DNA of 5,732 nt from Desulfuromonadales bacterium (GTDB lineage Bacteria; Desulfobacterota; Desulfuromonadia; Desulfuromonadales; BM103). The stretch is from NCBI GenBank assembly GCA_029859485.1, contig JAOUDB010000182.1:1-5732 (forward strand), given 5' to 3'. Under the pieces are notes generated by a model that saw nothing but the letters and a program-made list of their open reading frames with translations, was not told the origin of the DNA and did no database searches. Below, one piece after another: positions 1 through 5,358 of the stretch. The translations under genes were made by a program, and so were the position numbers. Positions within the stretch are counted from its first letter, which is position 1; each line of letters opens with the position of its first letter.

Positions 1-434
1 ATCAACCAATCAATCGAATAGCGCCCTGATCCGACTGCTGCAAATAGCAAAAAACAGCACAAATAGACTAAAGCCATTTCTTTCTTTTCAAATGGATCAG
101 AAAAGTGTCGACCGAATGCTGCTACAAGCATTGTAAAGCTTACCATCAAAGCGCTAAAGCGGGTTGCTAATCCAATTGATACGGCCAATGAACCAAAAAA
201 TTCACTCAAACCTGCGGCCCAAGCAAAAATTACTGGAAGAGGGAATCCCAAAGAACTAACTGCGGCAATAAAACCATCAGAAGGCGGAAGCTTCCCTAGC
301 CCATGGGCAAAAGCCATCATCAGCCCCAAACCCAATCGAGCAATTAACAGGACTCCATTTGCTAGGTTGGAAGTGATGGTTTCACCACTGAACAAAAACG
401 ATTTATATTTTATCAAAATCCTCTCCAAATTCAT
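1..434 (-). CDS. DoxX-family integral membrane protein, C-terminus cut by the window edge
   Basis: The minus strand reads an open frame from ATG at 434 to the window edge: 144 codons plus two bases. The protein begins MNLERILIKYKSFLF and then has four hydrophobic segments at about residues 26-46, 65-88, 94-108 and 121-136. Family-like features are the FAHGLGKL motif (H44, G45, K48), a GLSEFFGSL segment (E78) and a final GSGRYSIDWL, which normally lies close to the C-terminus of DoxX proteins, so little seems missing. DoxX/DoxD-like proteins are small inner-membrane proteins linked in different species to thiosulfate:quinone oxidation or redox stress; which applies here cannot be told. No good Shine-Dalgarno precedes the ATG (only GGGTAAAG further up), and no upstream in-frame start fits better. 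It stands alone, with repeat copy A about 140 bp upstream. Family assignment is firm; function is not. Confidence 0.85.
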   Translation of the reverse strand, partial: MNLERILIKYKSFLFSGETITSNLANGVLLIARLGLGLMMAFAHGLGKLPPSDGFIAAVSSLGFPLPVIFAWAAGLSEFFGSLAVSIGLATRFSALMVSFTMLVAAFGRHFSDPFEKKEMALVYLCCFLLFAAVGSGRYSIDWL

Positions 435-570
435 TGCTTTACACTTTACCCATGCATTTTCGATCTAACTCACACTCCCTATTTAAATCCAAGCTAACTA
501 TATCATGATGCAAAAGGCTGTGCTTCAGTAGAATTTGTTATAAATACTGCCTTAAATTGAGAAAACGTAA

Positions 571-672
571 GGCCACCCGCTACCAGGTGGCCATTTTCGT
601 TGGATTAAAGTCCTTACTAAATACCTCTATCAATAATAAGCCCTTTTTCGTCTGAAAGTCGTGACTTATAAG
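571..672 (-). repeat. Intergenic repeat copy A, with hairpin and boundary motif
   Basis: This copy has the right-hand modules of the four-copy family. They are a GGCCACC/GGTGGCC hairpin (571-577 with 586-592), GGATTAAAG, CTTACT, ATACCTCTATCAATAA (621-636) and AAGTCGTGACTT (656-667), itself a 5-bp inverted repeat around GT. The TCCTCTC...CATTGTTT and TTACTnnCCCTG modules seen in copies B-D are not recognisable to the left of the hairpin. The minus strand is given because hairpin pairing is better in minus-strand RNA: C578·A585 becomes G·U. The stem may extend through AACG (564-567) with CGTT (598-601). The right end touches the truncated tRNA-Pro. Confidence 0.75.
604..633 (-). promoter_or_regulatory. 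Candidate minus-strand promoter inside repeat copy A
   Basis: Read on the minus strand, TTGATA (628-633) and TTTAAT (604-609) are separated by 18 bp. Each matches the sigma-70 consensus at 5 of 6 positions. The predicted start, about 7 bases past the -10 box, would fall just before the GGCCACC hairpin. The same arrangement with the same spacing occurs in copy B. This is a sequence match only. Confidence 0.4.
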
Positions 673-677
673 AGTTA

Positions 678-745
678 GCGCAGCCTAGTAGTGCACCTGC
701 TTCGGGAGCAGGGGGTCGCAAGTTCAAATCTTGTCATCCCGACCA
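678..745 (+). tRNA. tRNA-Pro(CGG) remnant lacking its 5' acceptor strand (probable pseudo-tRNA)
   Basis: Everything from the D-arm to CCA fits proline tRNA. There is a D stem GCGC/GTGC (678-681, 691-694), an anticodon stem CCTGC/GCAGG with loop TTCGGGA (anticodon CGG at 703-705), variable bases GGGTC, and a T-arm with loop TTCAAAT (723-729). The 3' acceptor strand CATCCCG (735-741) is followed by A and an encoded CCA. The 5' acceptor strand should read CGGGATG, but the bases in that place (669-675) are TAAGAGT, matching at only 2 of 7 positions. They continue from the end of repeat copy A. Without an acceptor helix it should not be processed or charged normally. It keeps a strong terminator. 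It could be a tRNA broken by the repeat, or the tRNA-derived half of an attachment site. Confidence 0.8.
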
Positions 746-756
746 GTATTTACAAG

Positions 757-789
757 GAGCGACCTTCCCGGGGTCGCTCTTTCTTTTTG
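757..789 (+). terminator. Rho-independent terminator after the tRNA-Pro remnant
   Basis: An 8-bp perfect stem GAGCGACC (757-764) with GGTCGCTC (772-779) and a 7-base loop is followed by TTTCTTTTT. It lies 11 bases after the CCA and would end transcription of an intact tRNA gene, so it marks this as the original end of the tRNA transcription unit. Confidence 0.9.
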
Positions 790-792
790 TCC

Positions 793-811
793 TCCGGTCC
801 TATTCTGGTCC
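793..811 (+). repeat. Paired 8-bp motif, 11-bp period (set 1)
   Basis: TCCGGTCC (793-800) and TCTGGTCC (804-811) are direct repeats one DNA turn apart, with TAT between them. The same design recurs at 885-903 and, inverted, at 1586-1604. The spacing and the position beside a tRNA resemble recombinase arm-binding sites; that reading is inference. Confidence 0.5.
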
Positions 812-865
812 GAATTGAATCTCTAACTGACAATTTGATGGTTCAGGAATGTAGCGTTTGTGTGT

Positions 866-903
866 TCCGGGGCGGGGTTTTGTCTCCGGGGCAATTCTGG
901 GGC
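866..903 (+). repeat. Triplet of TC(C/T)GGGGC motifs (set 2)
   Basis: TCCGGGGC occurs at 866-873 and 885-892, and TCTGGGGC at 896-903. The last two are 11 bp apart with AAT between them, which is the format of set 1 with GGGC in place of GTCC. No gene covers this stretch convincingly. Confidence 0.5.
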
Positions 904-916
904 GGAGCGTCATCTT

Positions 917-949
917 TGAGGCGTATCACTTACTTCAATACGCTCCTCA
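917..949 (+). other. Imperfect hairpin upstream of the ferritin-like gene
   Basis: GCGTAT (921-926) pairs with ATACGC (938-943) around an 11-base loop. TGAG (917-920) extends the stem with CTCA (946-949) past a 2-base bulge. It lies 64 bases before the start codon and lacks a T-run, so it is not an obvious terminator. It could be an operator or a leader structure; no function can be assigned. Confidence 0.35.
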
Positions 950-1013
950 GGACATAGACTTATGCTCTTTACATGTAATAATGGCAGTAAGAACGATTTA
1001 TAAGGAGCACAAG

Positions 1014-1493
1014 ATGGACTCTGCCAGAACAAGCATAAAAACACTTGAGGCCGTAATAGATCTTGCAATAGCAATGGAAAGTCATGGCCGAAAGTATTAC
1101 GCAAATGCACGTGACAAAGCTACAGATCCTAAATGTAAAGAGTTCTTCGCCTGGCTGGTTGAACAGGAAGATGACCACCACCAAACCTATCTACATTTAA
1201 TTGAAAACAGCTCCTTTGCTGAAATATCACCGGAGGAACTATCCGGAGGGTATGGCCACTTCATACAACGGTTGGTCAAAGAGGTAACTGAATCACTCAA
1301 AGAAAGCGAAAACCTATCTATGGATAAGGCCATTGAACAGTCTATCTTCTTTGAAGAAAGCGTCATTGAGTACTTCGAAAAAGTGATGTCTTTATTCCCA
1401 GAAGAGCAAGCTAAGGTTATTCAGATAATCTGTGACGAAGAGCAAGAGCATATAGAAGCACTAAACCAATACAAAACGGACAATAACATCTAG
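1014..1493 (+). CDS. Rubrerythrin/ferritin-like di-iron protein without a rubredoxin domain
   Basis: The gene codes for 159 residues. I place the start at ATG 1014 (MDSARTSIKTLEAV) because AAGGAG (1002-1007) sits 6 bases upstream. The open frame extends further up, but that part lies over repeat motifs and lacks a ribosome site. The protein is almost all helix, in two halves that look like the two helix pairs of a ferritin-like four-helix bundle. Likely iron ligands are E22 in helix 1, E52 with H55 (EQEDDHH) in helix 2, E114/E115 with E119 in helix 3, and E143 with H146 (DEEQEH) in helix 4. This is the ExxH pattern of rubrerythrins. There is no CxxC rubredoxin tail and no signal peptide, so it should be cytoplasmic. 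Related proteins handle iron or reduce peroxide; which is true here is unknown. The gene is alone, closed by its own terminator, and flanked by inverted 11-bp-period motifs. Confidence 0.85.
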   Translation: MDSARTSIKTLEAVIDLAIAMESHGRKYYANARDKATDPKCKEFFAWLVEQEDDHHQTYLHLIENSSFAEISPEELSGGYGHFIQRLVKEVTESLKESENLSMDKAIEQSIFFEESVIEYFEKVMSLFPEEQAKVIQIICDEEQEHIEALNQYKTDNNI

Positions 1494-1507
1494 ATCTCAA
1501 GCTACCT

Positions 1508-1540
1508 AGCCGCAGCCTTCCTCGGTTGGGGCTTTTTCAT
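1508..1540 (+). terminator. Rho-independent terminator of the ferritin-like gene
   Basis: AGCCGCAGCC (1508-1517) pairs with GGTTGGGGCT (1524-1533) over 10 positions, with one G·G mismatch and one G·U. The loop is TTCCTC, and TTTTTCATTTT follows. It is nearly identical to the hairpin at 2248-2273. Confidence 0.8.
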
Positions 1541-1700
1541 TTTCACCCTTCTGCATCCCCTCCCCGCACCCAAATTTCCACCTCAGGACCGGAATTGGAC
1601 CAGACATCCCCACTGACCTCTCGCAACGCCACTAAACAACTGAACCCACCCCAGTTCGCAACCCAAAGAATACCCAAAGCTGTGAATCAATATTTTCCTA
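1541..1700. other. C-rich non-coding stretch
   Basis: The plus strand is markedly C-rich between about 1550 and 1675, with runs such as CCCCTCCCCGCACCC. It holds the inverted motif pair at 1586-1604. A proline-rich open frame crosses it, but starts inside the terminator loop, has no ribosome site and looks non-genic. I see no RNA gene. Confidence 0.4.
1586..1604 (-). repeat. Paired 8-bp motif, 11-bp period, inverted (set 3)
   Basis: On the minus strand this reads TCTGGTCC, AAT, TCCGGTCC, again 11 bp apart. It is the inverted counterpart of set 1 across the ferritin-like gene, about 780 bp away. GGTTCAG is also shared in inverted orientation (840-846 and the minus strand near 1643-1649). Confidence 0.5.
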
Positions 1701-1728
1701 TTGATATATCTGACCATTTTAGTATGAT
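1701..1728 (+). promoter_or_regulatory. Candidate sigma-70 promoter for the CxxC protein gene
   Basis: TTGATA (1701-1706) and TATGAT (1723-1728) are 16 bp apart, each one base from consensus. Transcription would start near 1735 and leave a leader of about 97 bases before ATG 1832, longer than usual. A weak AGAAC/GTTCT inverted repeat lies in the leader (1740-1744, 1757-1761). Confidence 0.5.
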
Positions 1729-1831
1729 TTAAAACCAACAGAACGAACTTCTTCATGTTCTACGCCTAAGGAAAAACCATAGGAACCGTCGCCCTTATAA
1801 AGCTTGCTCATAGAGGGTTAAAAAATCTCCC

Positions 1832-2206
1832 ATGACAGAAGAACAAGCCCTTAAAACCATACTGACTGCTGTAGAAAGGAATTTTCCCAAGGATTGCACT
1901 AGCTGTAAACATCGTTTTTACACGTACAAAGAATATCTACAAAAAACTTATCCTCTTGGTGCACCAGTTTCAAATGATGCAGTAATCAATGATTGGCATC
2001 CCCAAAGGCCCTTGGGATTCCTTGCTTATTGGAAATGTAAATTCTGCTCTAACACTTTGACAACAAATATTAACTCACTTGAAAAGGATACTGTTTGGCA
2101 ATTACTGTCATGGCTTAAAGAGGAAATGAAATCCAAGGGAGTTTCGAACAGTGCCATCTTGAATGACATTCGGGTAAAAATAAGAAAACAGGTTTTAGGT
2201 GAGTAG
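1832..2206 (+). CDS. Uncharacterised small protein with two CxxC pairs (zinc-ribbon-like)
   Basis: I do not recognise this family with certainty. The 124-residue product begins MTEEQALKTILTAVERNF. It has two cysteine pairs, CTSC (22-25, followed by H27) and CKFC (69-72), 43 residues apart, which could hold one zinc ion in a zinc-ribbon fold. Between them lies a conserved-looking stretch, YKEYLQKTYPLGAPVSNDA (32-50), then WHPQRPLGFLAYWKC. The C-terminal third (about 82-122) is charged and probably helical, ending VRKIRKQ-like with basic residues. There is no signal peptide or membrane segment, so it should be cytoplasmic. The nearest purine-rich site, AGAGGG (1812-1817), is 14 bases from the ATG, so translation may be weak; no better start exists nearby. 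A credible promoter lies upstream and a clear terminator downstream, which supports a real single-gene unit. Confidence 0.65.
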   Translation: MTEEQALKTILTAVERNFPKDCTSCKHRFYTYKEYLQKTYPLGAPVSNDAVINDWHPQRPLGFLAYWKCKFCSNTLTTNINSLEKDTVWQLLSWLKEEMKSKGVSNSAILNDIRVKIRKQVLGE

Positions 2207-2247
2207 CGGAGAAGTTACTCAATCTGTCTTTGATGCTTTAGAAACTC

Positions 2248-2280
2248 AGCCTCAGCCATTCCCGGTTGGGGCTTTACTAT
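2248..2280 (+). terminator. Rho-independent terminator of the CxxC protein gene
   Basis: AGCCTCAGCC (2248-2257) pairs with GGTTGGGGCT (2264-2273) over 10 positions, two of them G·U, with loop ATTCCC. TTTACTATTT follows. The arms match the terminator at 1508-1533 at 19 of 20 positions. Its T-rich tail is the first module of repeat copy B. Confidence 0.75.
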
Positions 2281-2342
2281 TTATCCTCTCACATTGTTTT
2301 AAGTCCTCAAGTTTCGCCAAAACGCAAAATTCTTACTACCCC

Positions 2343-2386
2343 TGATAAATAATAAATGGCCACCCAGAATTGCTCCAGGTGACCAT
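2343..2386 (-). terminator. Possible terminator of the nitroreductase gene, formed by repeat copy B
   Basis: Read on the minus strand, the copy-B hairpin (2386-2356) is followed by TTATTATTTAT. It lies about 64 bases past the nitroreductase stop codon. The T-run is interrupted by A, so efficiency is uncertain. Confidence 0.4.
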
Positions 2387-2396
2387 CGTTATTCGG

Positions 2397-2426
2397 ATTA
2401 AAGGGCTTACTGAATACCTCTATCAA
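2397..2426 (-). promoter_or_regulatory. Candidate minus-strand promoter inside repeat copy B
   Basis: TTGATA (2421-2426) and TTTAAT (2397-2402), read on the minus strand, are 18 bp apart. This is the same boxes and spacing as in copy A, with the hairpin starting 10-11 bases downstream. It lies in the 3' flank of the nitroreductase gene, so any transcript would be separate from that gene. Confidence 0.4.
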
Positions 2427-2449
2427 TAAACTCATCTTTTAGATTAAGC

Positions 2450-3034
2450 TTAAACTCGTTTGATTAAAACATCCTTCAACAATCGTTTCGGCACAAAGTG
2501 GTTCTGGTTTTCATTCCGATAATATTTCACATCCCCTGCAAACGGCACCATTTGAACCTGTTCCACCGGAAACCCGAACGCCACCGCATAGATAATTTCA
2601 TAGTGCTCAGGAATCTCGAGTAATTCCACCAGTATTTTTTTATCAAGGTTGCCGATCATGCATGAGCCGATCCCCTCTGCTGCAGCGCATATACACATAT
2701 TCTGCATGGCCAGCCCGGCATCTACTTCACGGTAGGTCTGTTTAACTTCCGTATTGCCTAAAACAATGATGTAGGCAACAGGACGTTCTGCGTCTACCGG
2801 TCCATTCCAGTCAGGTAAGTAGCCAGCCCAGCGCATATGCTTATGCACTTTCGCAACCATCTCTTCTTTGTTAATGGTAATGTAACTGAGTGGTTGCAGA
2901 TTGGCAGCACTCTGACTCATACGTGCTACATCCACCAACTCGACCAAAACGTCCTCGGATATTTTCCGTCCAAAATCAAACCGACGGTAGGAACGATTCT
3001 TCTCAATCAATAGTTTCATATCTTTAATTCTCAT
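2450..3034 (-). CDS. Nitroreductase-family FMN oxidoreductase
   Basis: The product has 194 residues, a usual length for single-domain members of the NfsB/FRase I-type nitroreductase superfamily. These are cytoplasmic FMN enzymes that pass electrons from NAD(P)H to nitro compounds, quinones or flavins. FMN-contact regions are visible: NRSYRRF (13-19) near the N-terminus, SAANLQP (42-48), and GIGSCMIGN (121-129). A VDAGLAMQNMCICAAAEGIG helix (104-123) precedes the last of these. The true substrate cannot be read from sequence. The start is ATG 3034 because GGAG (3041-3044) is 6 bases upstream; the next ATG (residue 6) has no such site. The gene stands alone, with repeat copy B past its stop and copy C about 240 bp upstream. 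Nothing is missing or truncated. Confidence 0.92.
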   Translation of the reverse strand: MRIKDMKLLIEKNRSYRRFDFGRKISEDVLVELVDVARMSQSAANLQPLSYITINKEEMVAKVHKHMRWAGYLPDWNGPVDAERPVAYIIVLGNTEVKQTYREVDAGLAMQNMCICAAAEGIGSCMIGNLDKKILVELLEIPEHYEIIYAVAFGFPVEQVQMVPFAGDVKYYRNENQNHFVPKRLLKDVLIKRV

Positions 3035-3051
3035 ATTTCACTCCACACAAA

Positions 3052-3078
3052 AGTATACGACTCTATCCACGATCCCAA
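3052..3078 (-). promoter_or_regulatory. Weak candidate promoter for the nitroreductase gene
   Basis: On the minus strand TATACT (3052-3057) is a good -10 box. TTGGGA (3073-3078) is a partial -35 box with a short 15-bp spacer. A start near 3045 would leave a very short leader that barely contains the GGAG ribosome site, which lowers my confidence. Confidence 0.3.
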
Positions 3079-3277
3079 GGGTACAATTGAGTGCCCATCT
3101 TCAAAAGTGTTGATTCAGCGTGGCTAAACGCCGAAAGCGTACTTAAGAAGGTTTTCTTTTGGGCAGCGTACAAAGTGACCTATTTTCCGGGTAATCGGCA
3201 AGTGGAATTTGTTAGAAAGGTTGAGTTTTAAGAACGAATTTCAGTCAGATAGGGAGCTTGATACTGCTGACTGGGTA
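3079..3277. other. Gene-free spacer upstream of the nitroreductase gene
   Basis: No convincing frame or RNA gene is seen. GCCGAAAGCGTACT (3130-3143) differs at one base from GCCGAAAGCTTACT in copy C (3362-3375), which may be a repeat fragment. CAGTCAG (3242-3248) and CTGACTG (3267-3273) form a 7-bp hairpin with an 18-base loop directly before copy C. Confidence 0.35.
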
Positions 3278-3395
3278 TTTACTATTTATCCTCTCGCATT
3301 GTTTGGAGTGCCTGAAATTGGCTAAAACTTGGAATTATTACTAACCCTGCATTCCAGTAAAGCCGAAAGCTTACTGCCAGTCGTGACTTATGAAT
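3278..3395 (-). repeat. Intergenic repeat copy C, lacking the hairpin
   Basis: The first block (3278-3304) and ATTATTACTAACCCTG follow copy B with the same 30-bp spacing. The sequence then jumps from AAAGCCGAAAGCTTACTG (3360-3376) to AGTCGTGACTTATGAA (3379-3394). The GGCCACC hairpin and CTCTATCAATAA are absent, consistent with an internal deletion. It lies between the phospholipase D and nitroreductase genes. Confidence 0.7.
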
Positions 3396-3421
3396 TAACT
3401 TAATCACAAAGAGGGTAAATT

Positions 3422-3441
3422 CCCAGCAGCTTGCTGCGGGG
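3422..3441 (-). terminator. GC-rich hairpin after the phospholipase D gene, possible terminator
   Basis: On the minus strand CCC, one mismatch, GCAG, loop CAAG, CTGC, mismatch, GGG forms a compact hairpin 37 bases past the stop codon, followed by AATTT. The T-run is too short for a confident call. The core GCAGCTTGCTGCGGGG resembles dispersed palindromes I recall from other gammaproteobacterial genomes; a search would be needed. Confidence 0.35.
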
Positions 3442-3478
3442 TAGTTCATTCGATCTAAAGATTGCTTGATTACAATAC

Positions 3479-5344
3479 TTAGAGCAAAGGTTTCACAAAA
3501 GTTAAGAAGGCCTTGGTCCCTCGTGCCCCAACCTCCTTGCCGAAATTTGCCCTTCCACCATTTGGAAAGCTACCCACATCTCTGTAGTTCTTGTAGAAGT
3601 CGGCGTGGTCAACGTCAACAACCGGCTTTCCCTCAATCAATTCAAAGGATGCGGAGTAACGAAATGGCCAAATATCAACCAGTGGTAGAAAATTTGAAAA
3701 GTCCACAAGCATCGCATTTGTTTCATTGACGCCCATCAGTCTATTCTTACGGGCGATCACCCAAGAGTTTTCTGGTCTCATATCTGCTTTGATGTGACCC
3801 TTCAAAGTACGAGAAAAATTGTTATCCCTTACAAATAGGCCGGACTCAGTATTGATATTTTCACTGCGTGGATCCAGGTTATAAGACCCAACAAAAGAGA
3901 CCATCTCATCTACTACCATTGATTTTGCATGCATACAGAGGTAAGGGTTTTCGTCCCTAAAAATAGGCTTCTGGTTATCTCCTTGGTCGTTTTCTAACAC
4001 AGTCATACTTTGAGTCTCTTGCCACCTTTTTCGATGCTCAGACATGCTAAAAGCTCTGGCTTGCAAGCGATCATAATTAGGCAAGAAGGATCGTAGGTCA
4101 CCGGGAAGTGGTTTGAACTCATAAATTTTAAATTTTAGATCACTCAGATAGGTTTTTTTCTGTTTATAAGATAGCGCATAGACATACCAGCTATCTGTTG
4201 CTGCCAAGCTGTTAGTAGAAATACGCATGTCGATCTCTGGGTTCTGCTTACGGATCTTTTTGAACATCTTTATCGCTGGGGATGTCAGCACCAGGTAAGG
4301 CGTTTGTATATAAACCGACTGCTTTGCCTGTGATGCCAAATCGGCCAACTCTTGGGTAACTTTGCTGCGGCTGTTGATACGAAATAGAGCACGTTCGGTC
4401 TTGTGTGGAGCGTCGGCAATAAAATACGCTTTATCAACCTCGACCAAGGATTCGACGAATATTTGTGAGATCAAGTCTGAGTTGTTTGCATGGATGGATA
4501 TATCATCGAAAAGACCGTTCAGTTGAAAGCTGTCCCAAGTGTGCCATGTTTCATAAATACCTCTCTTCTGGTATCTTTTAACGTCTGCTAGATCTGCAAC
4601 GTTAATCGAACGTTCGAACTCCCAGTAGCCGTCAAAACTCTCTTTCATCTCTCGAACTGCTGACCCGACCACTAATATGTCGCGATCTTTGTAATTCATG
4701 CCTTGGGCTTTGTCGTAGTAGGCATTCTGGTAATTTCTGCCACCAGTGATGCCGATTAGATCATCAACGACAAATGTCTTATTGTGCATGCGCTGGTTCA
4801 GGCGATTAAAGCTAAAAATGACAGCGTACAATTTGTCTAGAGTGGACGGATCGGCTTTAAGTTGACCAAGAAAGCCCGCTAATGGATTGAAGACCTTGAT
4901 ATGAAAGTTGGGGTGGGCGTAAGCGAGAAAACAGGCAATTTCGGTGTTTTGCTCTGAGGCCAAATGGTCAATCAATAATTGCACCTTCACGCCACGACGA
5001 GCAGCCTGTATCAGCTCGTAAATGATCAAACGGCCTGTTTCATCGTTAGCCCATATCATCGTTTGGATTGTAATGTTACTTTTGGCGCTGCGAATGAGAT
5101 GAATACGTGCAAGCAGAGCTTCGTTTCCAATCTCGAGAAGTCTTACGTAGTTCTTGTCGGGAGTGGTTGTGGCCAGGACCTTGGCATGAACTGCTAGCGG
5201 TGATTCTAGGCAAGGAGTGATGGTTGGTTCTGTGGCTGGTCTTTGTAACTCAGCAAGCGGAATAGACGAACAACTCCACAATGACACCAGCAGGATTGCT
5301 ACAAAACAGTATCTTATTGTCCCCAGTATGGTGAACAGATACAT
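3479..5344 (-). CDS. Phospholipase D-superfamily (HKD) lipoprotein, cardiolipin synthase-like
   Basis: From ATG 5344 the product has 621 residues. It opens with MYLFTILGTIRYCFVAILLV, then SLWSC with C25 as likely lipidated cysteine, so it is probably exported and anchored to a membrane. The two catalytic HKD motifs are complete. HNKTFVVD (H187, K189, D194) is followed by GGRNY (201-205). HAKSMVVD (H472, K474, D479) is followed by GSYNLDPRSENINTE (486-500). Such enzymes transfer phosphatidyl groups (phospholipase D, cardiolipin synthase ClsC-like) through a covalent histidine intermediate. Which reaction occurs here is not shown. The C-terminal segment FYKNYRDVGSFPNGG (583-597) seems typical of longer family members. 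The frame can be extended 22 residues to a TTG at 5410, but the ATG has GGGGAGGG 6 bases upstream and puts the signal peptide at the N-terminus. Repeat D lies upstream and repeat C downstream. Confidence 0.92.
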   Translation of the reverse strand: MYLFTILGTIRYCFVAILLVSLWSCSSIPLAELQRPATEPTITPCLESPLAVHAKVLATTTPDKNYVRLLEIGNEALLARIHLIRSAKSNITIQTMIWANDETGRLIIYELIQAARRGVKVQLLIDHLASEQNTEIACFLAYAHPNFHIKVFNPLAGFLGQLKADPSTLDKLYAVIFSFNRLNQRMHNKTFVVDDLIGITGGRNYQNAYYDKAQGMNYKDRDILVVGSAVREMKESFDGYWEFERSINVADLADVKRYQKRGIYETWHTWDSFQLNGLFDDISIHANNSDLISQIFVESLVEVDKAYFIADAPHKTERALFRINSRSKVTQELADLASQAKQSVYIQTPYLVLTSPAIKMFKKIRKQNPEIDMRISTNSLAATDSWYVYALSYKQKKTYLSDLKFKIYEFKPLPGDLRSFLPNYDRLQARAFSMSEHRKRWQETQSMTVLENDQGDNQKPIFRDENPYLCMHAKSMVVDEMVSFVGSYNLDPRSENINTESGLFVRDNNFSRTLKGHIKADMRPENSWVIARKNRLMGVNETNAMLVDFSNFLPLVDIWPFRYSASFELIEGKPVVDVDHADFYKNYRDVGSFPNGGRANFGKEVGARGTKAFLTFVKPLL

Positions 5345-5350
5345 TAAGAA

Positions 5351-5358
5351 CCCTCCCC
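5351..5358 (-). promoter_or_regulatory. Shine-Dalgarno site that fixes the phospholipase D start
   Basis: The minus strand reads GGGGAGGG, then 6 bases (TTCTTA), then ATG at 5344. This supports ATG 5344 over the upstream TTG at 5410, which has no comparable site. Confidence 0.75.

Larger units (their letters stand above)
2273..2432 (-). repeat. Intergenic repeat copy B
   Basis: This copy starts with a 27-bp block (2273-2299) that matches copy C (3278-3304) at all but one base. TTCTTACTACCCCTG comes next, 30 bp further on. The hairpin is ATGGCCACC (2356-2364) with GGTGACCAT (2378-2386), followed by GGATTAAAGGGCTTACT and ATACCTCTATCAATAA (2414-2429). It lacks the AGTCGTGACTT end module. In minus-strand RNA the hairpin closes to a 3-base loop through 14 consecutive pairs, four of them G·U. 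From the plus strand those four are A·C mismatches. AATAA (2351-2355) may extend it with TTATT (2389-2393). Confidence 0.8.

Noticed and set aside
691..957. Open frame starting inside the tRNA-Pro remnant
   Set aside because: It translates tRNA, terminator and repeat motifs, has no ribosome site and shows no protein-like pattern. It is a typical artefact next to tRNAs.
858..1013. 52-residue N-terminal extension of the ferritin-like protein
   Set aside because: It covers the GGGGC repeats and the hairpin, while AAGGAG is ideally placed before ATG 1014, where the helical domain begins.
1526..1732. Proline/serine-rich open frame
   Set aside because: It starts within the terminator loop, has no ribosome site and reflects the C-rich composition of the spacer.
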